DNA of 64,000 bases from Buttiauxella sp965119215. Lineage in GTDB: Bacteria; Pseudomonadota; Gammaproteobacteria; Enterobacterales; Enterobacteriaceae. The position numbers and the translations under genes are program-made. Of the stretch, positions 26,781-35,058 are shown in pieces. Under the pieces are notes generated by a model that saw nothing but the letters and a program-made list of their open reading frames with translations, had not been told where the DNA came from and ran no database searches. How positions within the stretch are numbered: the stretch's first letter is position 1; the number at the start of each line of letters is the position of its first letter. The DNA lies in contig CBCPKK010000021.1 in NCBI GenBank assembly GCA_965119215.1, forward strand, positions 72,842-136,841, given 5' to 3'.

Positions 26781-28544
26781 TTAAAACCCTGCGGTCAGAT
26801 CATCCACCGAACGGGGGTCAGACGCACCATACAGCGCGCCATCCGGCCCAACCATAATGCTTTGCGTACTGCCCATCGCTTCCTTCACTACTACATTTTG
26901 TCCTTTTTCTTTCAGCAGTTTAAGCGTATCTGGGCTAAAGCCTTTTTCGACTCTCAGCTCATCAGGCAGCCATTGATGGTGGAAGCGCGGCGCGTTGGTC
27001 GCTTCGGCGACGTTCATCCCGTAATCAATAGTATTCATTACCATTTGCAGCACAGTCGTGATAATTCGGCTACCGCCAGGGCTGCCCGTCACTAGCCAGG
27101 TTTTCCCGTCTTTCACCACGATAGTGGGCGACATCGACGACAGCGGGCGTTTATGCGGCCCCACGGCGTTTGCATCCCCACCCACCAGCCCGTACACGTT
27201 TGGCACGCCAGGTTTCGCTGAGAAATCATCCATTTGGTTGTTCATGATGATACCGGTATTGCCCGCCACGATGCCTGTCCCGAACACCGTGTTCAGCGTG
27301 TAAGTCACCGCCACGGCGTTACCGTCTTTATCCACCACCGAGAAATGCGTGGTCTGGTTGCTTTCATACGGTGCCAGCTTGCCCGGTTTGATTTCGCTCG
27401 ATGGCCGCGCTTTGTTGATATCTATCTGTTCTGCTAACGATTTGGCATAGGCTTTGTTGGTCAGCGCCTGCCACGGTACTTTTACAAAATCAGGATCGCC
27501 GAGGTATTCCGAGCGATCGGCATACGCATATTTTTCAGCTTCAGCGGTAAGTTGCATCGCATCGGCGCTACCAAAACCGTATTTGGAGAGGTCGAAATTT
27601 TCCAGGATATTAAGGATTTCGACAATATGAATACCGCCAGATGACGGCGGCGGCATGGAGAAAATCTGGTAGCCACGGTAATCACCGCTAATCGGCGCAC
27701 GCTCGATAGCTTTGTAATTTGCCAGATCGGCCTTGCTAATCAGCCCACCATTTTTTGCCATTTCCTCGGCAATTTGGTCAGCAATAGCCCCTTTGTAGAA
27801 AGCATCCGGGCCATTTTCAGCAATCATTTCCAGGCTTTTGGCTAGGTTGGTTTGCACCAGTTTGTCGCCCTTTTGCAACGGATTGCCATCTGCTTTCCAG
27901 AAAATAGCTTTGCTGTTTGGGTGATTAGGAAGGACTTCCGCACCGTAGACTTTCAGGTCTTCGGCCAGCGCATCGTTTACGGTAAATCCGTTCTGCGCCA
28001 GTTTGATAGCCGGTTGGATAACTTTGTTGAGTGGCAGAGTGCCGTATTTTTCCAGTGCCATAGAGAAGCCCGCAACGGTGCCCGGCGTGCCTGATGCGAG
28101 ATGAGAAGTCAGGGATTTTTTACTGTCGGCATTGCCCTGCGCATCAAGGAACATATCGCGTGTGGCTTTTTCTGGAGCCATCTCACGGAAATCGATGGCC
28201 GTGGTTTTACCGTCTTTTGTGCGCAGCATCATGAAGCCACCGCCACCTATATTCCCCGCCTGCGGATGCGTTACTGCCAGCGCAAAGCCCACCGCCACTG
28301 CGGCATCAACGGCATTCCCGCCTTGTTTAAGAATATCGACACCCACCTGTGTGGCGAGGGAGTCTTGCGACGCAACCATGCCATGTTCAGCACGTACGGG
28401 ATGGTGTACGTCAGCTTCAACACCGTAGGATACAGGAGCCGCCGGGGCTGGCGCGGCACTAACAGAGAGGCAAAGTCCGATCATGAGCGCAGGAATGGTC
28501 ATCCAGCGCAGAATCTCTATACGAATAGTTTTCCACTGCTTCAT
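26781..28544 (-). CDS. ggt: periplasmic gamma-glutamyltranspeptidase Ggt
   Basis: N-terminal-nucleophile hydrolase that cleaves and transfers gamma-glutamyl groups from glutathione and glutamine in the periplasm. It is 587 residues (580 in E. coli). A signal peptide ends near VSAAPAPAA. Motifs are GGNAVDAAVAVGFALAVTHP and the autoprocessing site NQTTHFSVVDKDGNAVAVTY, whose first Thr (about 398) becomes the catalytic N-terminus of the small subunit. GSPGGSRIITTVLQMVMNTI follows. I prefer ATG 28544 (MKQWKTIRIE), which has GGAG about eight bases before it; ATGs at 28559 and 28574 are in frame but lack this. Confidence 0.96.
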   Translation of the reverse strand: MKQWKTIRIEILRWMTIPALMIGLCLSVSAAPAPAAPVSYGVEADVHHPVRAEHGMVASQDSLATQVGVDILKQGGNAVDAAVAVGFALAVTHPQAGNIGGGGFMMLRTKDGKTTAIDFREMAPEKATRDMFLDAQGNADSKKSLTSHLASGTPGTVAGFSMALEKYGTLPLNKVIQPAIKLAQNGFTVNDALAEDLKVYGAEVLPNHPNSKAIFWKADGNPLQKGDKLVQTNLAKSLEMIAENGPDAFYKGAIADQIAEEMAKNGGLISKADLANYKAIERAPISGDYRGYQIFSMPPPSSGGIHIVEILNILENFDLSKYGFGSADAMQLTAEAEKYAYADRSEYLGDPDFVKVPWQALTNKAYAKSLAEQIDINKARPSSEIKPGKLAPYESNQTTHFSVVDKDGNAVAVTYTLNTVFGTGIVAGNTGIIMNNQMDDFSAKPGVPNVYGLVGGDANAVGPHKRPLSSMSPTIVVKDGKTWLVTGSPGGSRIITTVLQMVMNTIDYGMNVAEATNAPRFHHQWLPDELRVEKGFSPDTLKLLKEKGQNVVVKEAMGSTQSIMVGPDGALYGASDPRSVDDLTAGF

Positions 28545-28668
28545 CGTTATTTTCTCCATGCTTATCAGGGGCAATCCCCCAATAAGCCTGGTCTAAAAAT
28601 CCTAAATAACCATCGGGATGGTAGAAAACGAGTAAACTTAGTAGATCCCCCAAATGGAGGAAGTGACG

Positions 28669-29118
28669 ATGAAAAAAATATTACTCCTGGCGGCCCTGCT
28701 GCCATTGACCACTCTGGCACAGCCGATTAATACCCTGAATAATCCCAACAAACCGGATTACCAGATCCCAAGCCAGCAACGGATGCAGCAGCAAATGCAA
28801 ACGCAGCAGGTGCAGCAAAAAGGGATGTTGAATCAGCAGTTACAAACGCAAACGCGTGTACAACAACAGCATCTGGAAGCGCAAATAAACAATAATTCGC
28901 AGCAGGACGTCTTCAAAGTGAAGAAAACGCTGCCGAATGAGTTGGATGTCGGGACGCAGCAAGTGTTGCCCAATACCCGGGGTGGAATGTTGAGTAGTAG
29001 CAGTTCCAGCGGTCAGGATCACATGCTGCAACCGAAAACCAATGGCAGCATGCTTAATCCTGGCGGTAGCTCAGCAACACCGCAGCCGAGTATTCCGCTG
29101 AAAACTATTGGGCCGTAA
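28669..29118 (+). CDS. yhhA: YhhA, Gln-rich exported protein of unknown function
   Basis: 149 residues (E. coli YhhA 146). The signal peptide is MKKILLLAALLPLTTLAQ. The mature part is a low-complexity Gln/Met/Asn-rich stretch (about residues 30-75, with runs such as QQRMQQQMQTQQVQQ) that may form a coiled coil, then a Ser/Gly/Pro-rich tail. It belongs to a DUF2756-type family with no established function. ATG 28669 has GGAGG eight bases upstream; the earlier ATG 28654 overlaps that ribosome site. It is divergent from ggt, and its last 14 bp overlap the convergent ugpQ 3' end. Confidence 0.9.
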   Translation: MKKILLLAALLPLTTLAQPINTLNNPNKPDYQIPSQQRMQQQMQTQQVQQKGMLNQQLQTQTRVQQQHLEAQINNNSQQDVFKVKKTLPNELDVGTQQVLPNTRGGMLSSSSSSGQDHMLQPKTNGSMLNPGGSSATPQPSIPLKTIGP

Positions 29119-29848
29119 AGTCAGCACCAATCTGGTCAATTCGATCGGTACAGATAGTATCAACGCCCCAGCGCAGCAGCGTGGCTGCTCGCTGGGGAAT
29201 ATTCACGGTATAAACCAGAATATGTAATCCAGCCGCTTTGAGTTCGCGCACGCGGGATTCATCCAGCAATTTATAATTCAGGTGGATAGAAACGCAGCCG
29301 AGCCGGGTAGTCAGTTCGCGCCAGTCATCACGCCATTCATCAAGCAGCAACCCACGCGGCAATTCAGGGGCAGCAAGCTGTGCGGCTTCCAGCGCTTCGA
29401 TAGAAAACGAAGATAACAATGGCGCGGTTTGCCCCTGCCATAATTCAAGTGCTGCCAGCGCGACAACTTTTCCAGTTTCTGTATCGGTGCCGGTTGTCGG
29501 TTTGATTTCTATGTTTGCCATCATGCCGTGTTGTTTACAACGCGCAGCCACTTGCGAAAGCAGGGGTAATGGCTCGCCTTTAAACTCACCGCTAAACCAG
29601 CTTCCTGCATCAACGTTCAGCAGTTTATCCCACGGTAAATCACCCGCGATGCCCCAGCCGTTGCTGGTGCGCTCAAGCGTGTCGTCATGCAGCAGGAAAA
29701 TTTGCCCGTCTTTTGAAAGTTTGGCGTCAAACTCAATCATGGTATGACCGTAACGTGCACCGACATCAATCGCCGCCAGCGTGTTTTCCGGTGCCAGTTT
29801 GCCGCCGCCACGATGGGCTGCGATTTTGGGGTAAGGCCAGTTGCTCAT
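29105..29848 (-). CDS. ugpQ: cytosolic glycerophosphodiester phosphodiesterase UgpQ
   Basis: Hydrolyses glycerophosphodiesters to sn-glycerol-3-phosphate and alcohol in the cytoplasm. It is 247 residues, as in E. coli. GDPD motifs are AHRGGGKLAPENTLAAIDVG (catalytic His and the Glu-Asn pair), MIEFDAKLSKDGQIFLLHDD (Glu, Asp and second His) and ANIEIKPTTGTDTETG. There is no signal peptide, which separates it from periplasmic GlpQ. Its start overlaps the ugpC stop by four bases; it is the last gene of ugpBAECQ. Confidence 0.96.
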   Translation of the reverse strand: MSNWPYPKIAAHRGGGKLAPENTLAAIDVGARYGHTMIEFDAKLSKDGQIFLLHDDTLERTSNGWGIAGDLPWDKLLNVDAGSWFSGEFKGEPLPLLSQVAARCKQHGMMANIEIKPTTGTDTETGKVVALAALELWQGQTAPLLSSFSIEALEAAQLAAPELPRGLLLDEWRDDWRELTTRLGCVSIHLNYKLLDESRVRELKAAGLHILVYTVNIPQRAATLLRWGVDTICTDRIDQIGADFTAQ

Positions 29849-30915
29849 AAACGTTGTCCATTTTCTTTATCAAAGAAATGTAGAGTTTTTTCAGGCAGAT
29901 GCAGCCACAGCGTGCTACCAGATTGAGGGCGTTCCTGATGCGACAGGCGCACCACCATTTTTTGCTCGCCCCAACGCCCATGCACCAGATTATCCGCGCC
30001 GAGCATCTCCAGCGTGTCCACCATAAATGGTACACCGCCTGCGGTTTGTGAGCTTAGCGCAATATGTTCCGGGCGAATACCCAACGTGACCGCGCGGCCA
30101 CGATGTAGATGTTGTGCGCTTCCCAATGGCAGCGCCATTCCGCTTGCCAGCTCAAAACGCGTGCCGTCAGCGCTGATTTTACCTTCCAGCAGGTTCATAG
30201 CGGGTGAACCAATGAAACTTGCCACAAAGCGGCTTGCGGGACGTTCGTAGACTTCAACCGGCGTACCAATTTGCTCGGCGACACCTTTGTTCATCACCAT
30301 CACACGCTGCGCCAGCGTCATCGCTTCTACCTGATCGTGGGTGACGTACAAGCTCGTTGTTTTCAGGCGGCGGTGCAGCTGTTGTAACTCCAGACGCATC
30401 TGCACGCGCAGTTTGGCATCCAGGTTTGATAACGGTTCGTCGAAGAGGAAAACCGCCGGATCGCGCACAATGGCACGCCCCATTGCAACACGCTGGCGCT
30501 GCCCGCCGGAAAGTTCGCGTGGGCGACGTTTGAGCAAACCATCAAGCTCCAGAATACGGGCGGCTTCCTCCACTTTCTGCTGGATATGCGCTTTGCCCAT
30601 ACCTCGGATTTTCAGCCCCCACGCCATGTTTTCTTCCACACTCATGTGCGGATAAAGCGCGTAGTTCTGGAACACCATCGCAATGCCACGCTCTTTGGGT
30701 TCCATTTCTGTGACGCGCTGGCGGTCAATCCAGATGTCACCGCTGGTGACGCGTTCAAGCCCCGCAACCATACGCAGCAGCGTGGATTTACCGCAGCCCG
30801 ACGGGCCAACCATCACGATAAATTCGCCATCGGCCACATCCAGCGTCAGCGGCTGAATCACCTGAGTTTTGTTATCCCAACTCTTACTTACTGCCTGTAA
30901 CTTCAGTCCTGCCAT
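29845..30915 (-). CDS. ugpC: UgpC, ATPase of the glycerol-3-phosphate ABC importer
   Basis: Nucleotide-binding subunit, 356 residues (E. coli 356). Walker A VGPSGCGKSTLLRMVAGLE, the signature LSGGQRQRVAMGRAIVRDP, Walker B VFLFDEPLSNLDAKLRVQMR and the switch VTHDQVEAMTLAQRV are intact. A C-terminal MalK-like TOBE/regulatory domain (GIRPEHIAL) spans roughly residues 235-356. It energises uptake of sn-glycerol-3-phosphate and glycerophosphodiesters with UgpA/E/B. Confidence 0.96.
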   Translation of the reverse strand: MAGLKLQAVSKSWDNKTQVIQPLTLDVADGEFIVMVGPSGCGKSTLLRMVAGLERVTSGDIWIDRQRVTEMEPKERGIAMVFQNYALYPHMSVEENMAWGLKIRGMGKAHIQQKVEEAARILELDGLLKRRPRELSGGQRQRVAMGRAIVRDPAVFLFDEPLSNLDAKLRVQMRLELQQLHRRLKTTSLYVTHDQVEAMTLAQRVMVMNKGVAEQIGTPVEVYERPASRFVASFIGSPAMNLLEGKISADGTRFELASGMALPLGSAQHLHRGRAVTLGIRPEHIALSSQTAGGVPFMVDTLEMLGADNLVHGRWGEQKMVVRLSHQERPQSGSTLWLHLPEKTLHFFDKENGQRL

Positions 30916-30918
30916 GGG

Positions 30919-31764
30919 TTATTTCTCACTATCAACCAGGCCACGCACAAACGCGCGTTGCATTACTAAAACGATAATTACCGGGGGAATCAGGGTCAGC
31001 AGCATCGCCGCCATGACCTGGTTCCACTGAGTGCTGCCCTCACCGGAGGACATCATGCCTTTGATACCTGCCACGGCGGTGCCGAGGTTGACGTCGCTGA
31101 TAATCAGCAGCGGCCACAGATACTGGTTCCAGCCGTAGATAAAGGTGATGACGAACAGCGCCGCCAGATTGGTTTTCGAAAGTGGCAGCACAATGTCGCG
31201 GAAGAAGCGCATGGGCGATGCACCGTCGATGCGTGCCGCCTCCATCAGTTCATCGGGCAGCGTCATAAAGAACTGGCGGAATAAAAACGTAGCGGTAGCT
31301 GAGGCCATTAACGGCAACGTTAAACCGGTGTAGCTGTCGAGCATTTTGAGATTAGCGATAACTTCAACCGTCGGGAAAATACGCACTTCAACCGGCAGCA
31401 TCAGGGTGATAAAAATAATCCAGAAGAACAGGTTACGCAGCGGAAAACGAAACCAGACGATGGCAAATGCAGACAGCATAGAGACAGTGATTTTGCCGAG
31501 GGTGATCACCAGCGCCATCACAAAACTGTTGAACAGCATCAGGCCGAACGGCGCACTGTTCGCCCCCACGCCATGCGTCCAGATATAAGACATGTTTTCC
31601 AGCAGATGCGTGCCGGGGATCAGCGTCATCGGCGTTTGAAAGACGGCTTCGTTATCCAGCGTCGCCGCGACAAACGCGACGTACAGCGGGAACAAAATAA
31701 CGATGATGCCAAGGATGAGCAGGGTATGGCTGAAAATAGTCAGCCCGCGGCGGTTCTCAATCAT
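30919..31764 (-). CDS. ugpE: UgpE, inner-membrane permease of the Ugp importer
   Basis: 281 residues, as in E. coli, with six membrane segments. The cytoplasmic EAA loop that contacts UgpC is EAARIDGASPMRFFRDIVLP. It pairs with UgpA. It overlaps the ugpA stop by four bases and precedes ugpC by three, so the operon is translationally tight. Confidence 0.96.
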   Translation of the reverse strand: MIENRRGLTIFSHTLLILGIIVILFPLYVAFVAATLDNEAVFQTPMTLIPGTHLLENMSYIWTHGVGANSAPFGLMLFNSFVMALVITLGKITVSMLSAFAIVWFRFPLRNLFFWIIFITLMLPVEVRIFPTVEVIANLKMLDSYTGLTLPLMASATATFLFRQFFMTLPDELMEAARIDGASPMRFFRDIVLPLSKTNLAALFVITFIYGWNQYLWPLLIISDVNLGTAVAGIKGMMSSGEGSTQWNQVMAAMLLTLIPPVIIVLVMQRAFVRGLVDSEK

Positions 31765-32648
31765 TGGTAGCGCACCTTACGTTCCACGAAACGAAACTGA
31801 ACCACGGTCAGGATTATCACTAAGAACATCAGCACCACGGACTGTGCCGCCGATGCGGAAAGGTCGAGTCCGGCAAAGCCTTCGCGATAAATTTTGTAGA
31901 TAAGTGTGGTGGTTGCCTGCACGGGGCCACCGCCGGTTGCCGCGTCGATAACCGGGAAGGTATCGAAAAAGGCATAAACCAGATTCACCACCAGCAGGAA
32001 GAAACTCACCGGGGCAATCAGCGGCAGCGATAAGCGGAAGAAGCGGCGAACCGGGCCTGCGCCGTCGATAGAAGCGGCTTCAACCAGTGAGCGAGGAATC
32101 GACTGTAACGCTGCGAAGAAGAACAGGTAGTTGTAGCTGATTTGCTTCCAGACGGAAGCAAACACCACCAGGAACATCGCCTGGCCGCTGTTCTGCGCGT
32201 GATTCCAGTGATAGCCGAACTGCTCGAGCACATGCGTGATCAAGCCGCGTCCGGGGTTAAACAAGAAGATCCACAGTACGGCAGCAATCGCTGGCGCAAC
32301 CGCATAAGGCAGCAACATGAGTGTTTGATATAAGCGACTGCCGCGCACCACGTAATCCGTCAGGGCTGCGAAAAATAGCGACACCAGCAAACCGCTGCCC
32401 GCCACTAATCCGCTGAAAATTAACGTGGTGTAGAAAGAGTCGAGGTAGTAGCTGTCGTGGAAAAGCTGTTTGAAATTATCCAGCCCGACAAAGGTACTCG
32501 AAAGCCCAAAAGGATCGACGTTTTGCAGTGAATACCACAGCGCTTCGCCCGCAGGCCAAATGAAAAAGATAATGGTGATAATCAGTTGCGGCAGGACTAG
32601 CGCATACGGCAGCCAGCCAGAACGGAACACCGGACGAGATGATGACAT
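31761..32648 (-). CDS. ugpA: UgpA, inner-membrane permease of the Ugp importer
   Basis: 295 residues, as in E. coli, with six membrane segments. Its EAA loop is EAASIDGAGPVRRFFRLSLP. It heterodimerises with UgpE. A 176-bp gap containing palindromic repeat copy C separates it from ugpB, whereas the other ugp genes overlap or abut. Confidence 0.96.
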   Translation of the reverse strand: MSSSRPVFRSGWLPYALVLPQLIITIIFFIWPAGEALWYSLQNVDPFGLSSTFVGLDNFKQLFHDSYYLDSFYTTLIFSGLVAGSGLLVSLFFAALTDYVVRGSRLYQTLMLLPYAVAPAIAAVLWIFLFNPGRGLITHVLEQFGYHWNHAQNSGQAMFLVVFASVWKQISYNYLFFFAALQSIPRSLVEAASIDGAGPVRRFFRLSLPLIAPVSFFLLVVNLVYAFFDTFPVIDAATGGGPVQATTTLIYKIYREGFAGLDLSASAAQSVVLMFLVIILTVVQFRFVERKVRYQ

Positions 32649-32719
32649 AGTGTTGCTCGATTATAATGATGGAACTTATCCCCTCACCCGAGGGAGTTGC
32701 CTCTTATACAGACCTCTCT

Positions 32720-32807
32720 GACCCCACCCCAACCCTCCCCTTGCCAGGGGAGGGAGCTTAACGTCTTTTAGCTCCGCCCCGAGGCAAGGGGAGGTTGGGA
32801 GGGGGTT
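32720..32807. repeat. palindromic intergenic repeat, copy C, inside the ugp operon
   Basis: 88 bp between ugpB and ugpA, which are co-oriented. The ends are GACCCCACCCCAACCC and GGTTGGGAGGGGGTT. It contains the stem CCCTCCCC...GGGGAGGG and the hairpin GGAGCT...AGCTCC, like copy B. Outer complementary flanks CCCTCACCC (32681 region) and GGCGAGGG (32810-32817) extend the palindrome. In this position it would be transcribed within the operon mRNA and could protect the ugpB message or attenuate read-through into ugpAECQ. Confidence 0.87.
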
Positions 32808-32824
32808 AAGGCGAGGGTAAGATT

Positions 32825-34144
32825 TTAAGACCTGGTCGACTGCTCGAAGCGGCGCAACAACTGATTACCACGTTCAACTGCGCTGTCTAACGCCTGCTGA
32901 GGGGTTTTCTTGCCGGTCCACACAGATTCCAGTTCTTCATCCACAATGGTACGAATCTGCGGCATATTGCCCAGACGCAAACCTAAGGTGAACGGCAATG
33001 GCGGCTTGTTCATCATCTGGCGCGTAGCGATATCAGCCCCTGGATTCTTCTCGTAGAAACCTTGTTCGCGCGTGAGGTCATAAGCGGCTTTGGTAATCGG
33101 CAGATAACCGGTTTTCTGGTGCCACTCGGCAGCGATTTCCGGCTGAGCCAGGAACTGCATAAATTCAGCCACACCTTTGTACGTCGCAGCATCTTTGCCC
33201 TGCATCACCCACAAACTTGCCCCGCCGATAATGGCGTTTTGCGGCGCGTTCGGAATGGTTGAGTCATAAGGCATCATGCCAACGCCGTAGTTGAATTTGG
33301 CGTAATGGCGGATATCAGCCAGCGAGCCAGAAGATGCGGTAGTGATTGCGCAATCACCGTTGTAGAACTTCTCGGTGGATTCGTCTTTGCGGCCAAAGTA
33401 GCTGAAATCGCCTTTCTTATTCAGTTCTTCCAGCAGGGCAATATGTTTCACCTGCTCTGGTTTATTAAATTCCAGAACCGCATCGGTACCATCAAAACCG
33501 TTGTTTTTCGTCGCAACGGGCAGACCGTTCCAGGCGCTGAAGTTTTCGATTTGAATCCATCCCTGCCAACCGCTGGCGTAACCACATTTCATGCCCGCAG
33601 CTTTAAGTTTGGCGGTGTATTCAGCCAGATCCTGCCAGGTTTTTGGCGGCTGTTCTGGGTCAAGCCCGGCTTTCTTGAAGGCGTCTTTGTTGTAATACAG
33701 CACAGGAGTCGAGCTGTTGAATGGTTGTGACAGCAAATGCCCGGTTTTCGCATCGGTGTAATAACCGGAAACTGTCGGCACAAACTGAGATTCATCGAAC
33801 TTAATGCCTGCATCGCTGAACACTTCGTACACCGGCTTGATCGCTTTCGACGCCATCATGGTCGCGGTGCCCACTTCATACACCTGCAAAATAGCTGGCG
33901 CGTTGCCCGAGCGGAAGGCAGCGATCCCTGCCGCCAGGTTTTGTTCGTAGTTGCCTTTATAAACCGGAACAATTTGGTAATCAGGATGCGTCTGGTTAAA
34001 GCGTTGAGCCAGTGAATCGACTTCTTTGCCCAGTTCCCCTTCCATTGAATGCCAGAATGGAATGGAGGTGGCGGCGAGGGCGTTGCTGCTAACTACGCAT
34101 CCAAGCGCAAGGCAAAGTGCTGTGTGTCGTAACGATGCAGTCAT
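32825..34144 (-). CDS. ugpB: UgpB, periplasmic glycerol-3-phosphate-binding protein
   Basis: Substrate-binding protein of the Ugp ABC importer, 439 residues (438 in E. coli). The signal peptide ends at VVSSNALAAT. The mature protein starts SIPFWHSMEGELGKEVDSLA, and contains VYKGNYEQNLAAGIAAFRSG and SGSLADIRHYAKFNYGVGMM, typical of the family. It is first in ugpBAECQ, with tandem PhoB half-sites upstream. Confidence 0.96.
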   Translation of the reverse strand: MTASLRHTALCLALGCVVSSNALAATSIPFWHSMEGELGKEVDSLAQRFNQTHPDYQIVPVYKGNYEQNLAAGIAAFRSGNAPAILQVYEVGTATMMASKAIKPVYEVFSDAGIKFDESQFVPTVSGYYTDAKTGHLLSQPFNSSTPVLYYNKDAFKKAGLDPEQPPKTWQDLAEYTAKLKAAGMKCGYASGWQGWIQIENFSAWNGLPVATKNNGFDGTDAVLEFNKPEQVKHIALLEELNKKGDFSYFGRKDESTEKFYNGDCAITTASSGSLADIRHYAKFNYGVGMMPYDSTIPNAPQNAIIGGASLWVMQGKDAATYKGVAEFMQFLAQPEIAAEWHQKTGYLPITKAAYDLTREQGFYEKNPGADIATRQMMNKPPLPFTLGLRLGNMPQIRTIVDEELESVWTGKKTPQQALDSAVERGNQLLRRFEQSTRS

Positions 34145-34225
34145 GTCTTATCTCTCTAGTTATGAGGCATTTCAGCTGCGCGAAAATACGCGTTTTTGTT
34201 CGCATCAAAACATGACATGCGCGTA

Positions 34226-34269
34226 TGACAGAAAAATAACCGTGAGATGACAGGATCGTGACGATGGAA
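34226..34269 (-). promoter_or_regulatory. tandem PhoB half-sites upstream of ugpB
   Basis: On the + strand TGACAG, TAACCG, TGACAG and TGACGA occur at 34226, 34237, 34248 and 34259, exactly 11 bp apart. That is the pattern of the complementary strand of Pho box repeats (CTGTCA every 11 bp). They lie 82-125 bp upstream of the ugpB ATG. This supports phosphate-starvation control by PhoB-P, as known for E. coli ugp. The second half-site is weak. Confidence 0.78.
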
Positions 34270-34301
34270 TGAAGGAAAGAAGACAGTCGGCAAAATGTCA
34301 T

Positions 34302-34326
34302 AAAAAAAGGAGCTCGTAAGCTCCTT
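34302..34326 (-). terminator. intrinsic terminator of the liv operon
   Basis: Perfect stem AAGGAGCT / AGCTCCTT with loop CGTA, followed in the livF direction by a T-run (A-run 34302-34308 on the + strand). It lies 17 bp beyond the livF stop and isolates the liv operon from ugpB. Confidence 0.9.
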
Positions 34327-34343
34327 CAGAATTAAGCGATAAA

Positions 34344-35057
34344 TTAGCCGCCCAGATAGGCGCTACGTACCGCTTCGTTAGCTAACAGCGCATCACCGGT
34401 ATCTTCCAGCACCACGTGACCGTTTTCCAGCACGTAGCCACGGTCAGCCAGTTTCAGCGCCTGGTTGGCGTTCTGCTCGACGAGGAAGATGGTCATGCCT
34501 TCGCTACGCAGTTGTTCGATGGTGTCGAAAATCTGCTGGATAATAATAGGGGCAAGGCCGAGCGATGGTTCATCTAGCAGCAGCAGACGCGGTTGGCTCA
34601 TCAGCGCACGGCCAATCGCCAGCATCTGCTGTTCACCGCCGGACATGGTGCCCGCACGTTGAATACGGCGTTCATGCAGACGCGGGAACAGTTCGTAAAC
34701 GCGTTTAATGCGCTCCTGGAACTGGTCGCGCTCGGCGAAGAAGCCGCCCATCGCCAGGTTTTCTTCCACCGTCATACGTGAAAACACGCGGCGGCCTTCT
34801 GGCACAATCGCTACCGCCTCACGCATGATGCGCGCGGTGTGCCAGTCGGTAATGTCTTTGCCATCAAAGGTAATCTTGCCGCTGGAAGCGCGCGGGTCGC
34901 CGCACAATGTGCCGAGCAGCGTAGTTTTACCTGCGCCGTTCGCGCCAATCAGGGTAACAATTTCGCCCTGCTTGATGTGCAAACTGACCTCGTGAAGCGC
35001 CTGGATTTTGCCGTAATGCGCGCTCACATGGTCAAAGGACAACATGATATTTTCCAT
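34344..35057 (-). CDS. livF: LivF, ATPase of the branched-chain amino-acid importer
   Basis: 237 residues, as in E. coli. Walker A is IGANGAGKTTLLGTLCGD, the signature MSGGEQQMLAIGRALMSQPR, Walker B LLLLDEPSLGLAP, and the switch His is replaced by Gln in FLVEQNANQALKLADR, as is usual for LivF. It pairs with LivG to power Leu/Ile/Val uptake. It is the last gene of livKHMGF, one base after the livG stop. Confidence 0.96.
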   Translation of the reverse strand: MENIMLSFDHVSAHYGKIQALHEVSLHIKQGEIVTLIGANGAGKTTLLGTLCGDPRASSGKITFDGKDITDWHTARIMREAVAIVPEGRRVFSRMTVEENLAMGGFFAERDQFQERIKRVYELFPRLHERRIQRAGTMSGGEQQMLAIGRALMSQPRLLLLDEPSLGLAPIIIQQIFDTIEQLRSEGMTIFLVEQNANQALKLADRGYVLENGHVVLEDTGDALLANEAVRSAYLGG

Positions 35058-35058
35058 C

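Noticed and set aside
5399..32807. Repeated palindromes as a possible CRISPR array
   Set aside because: The copies are kilobases apart, differ internally and have no regular spacers.
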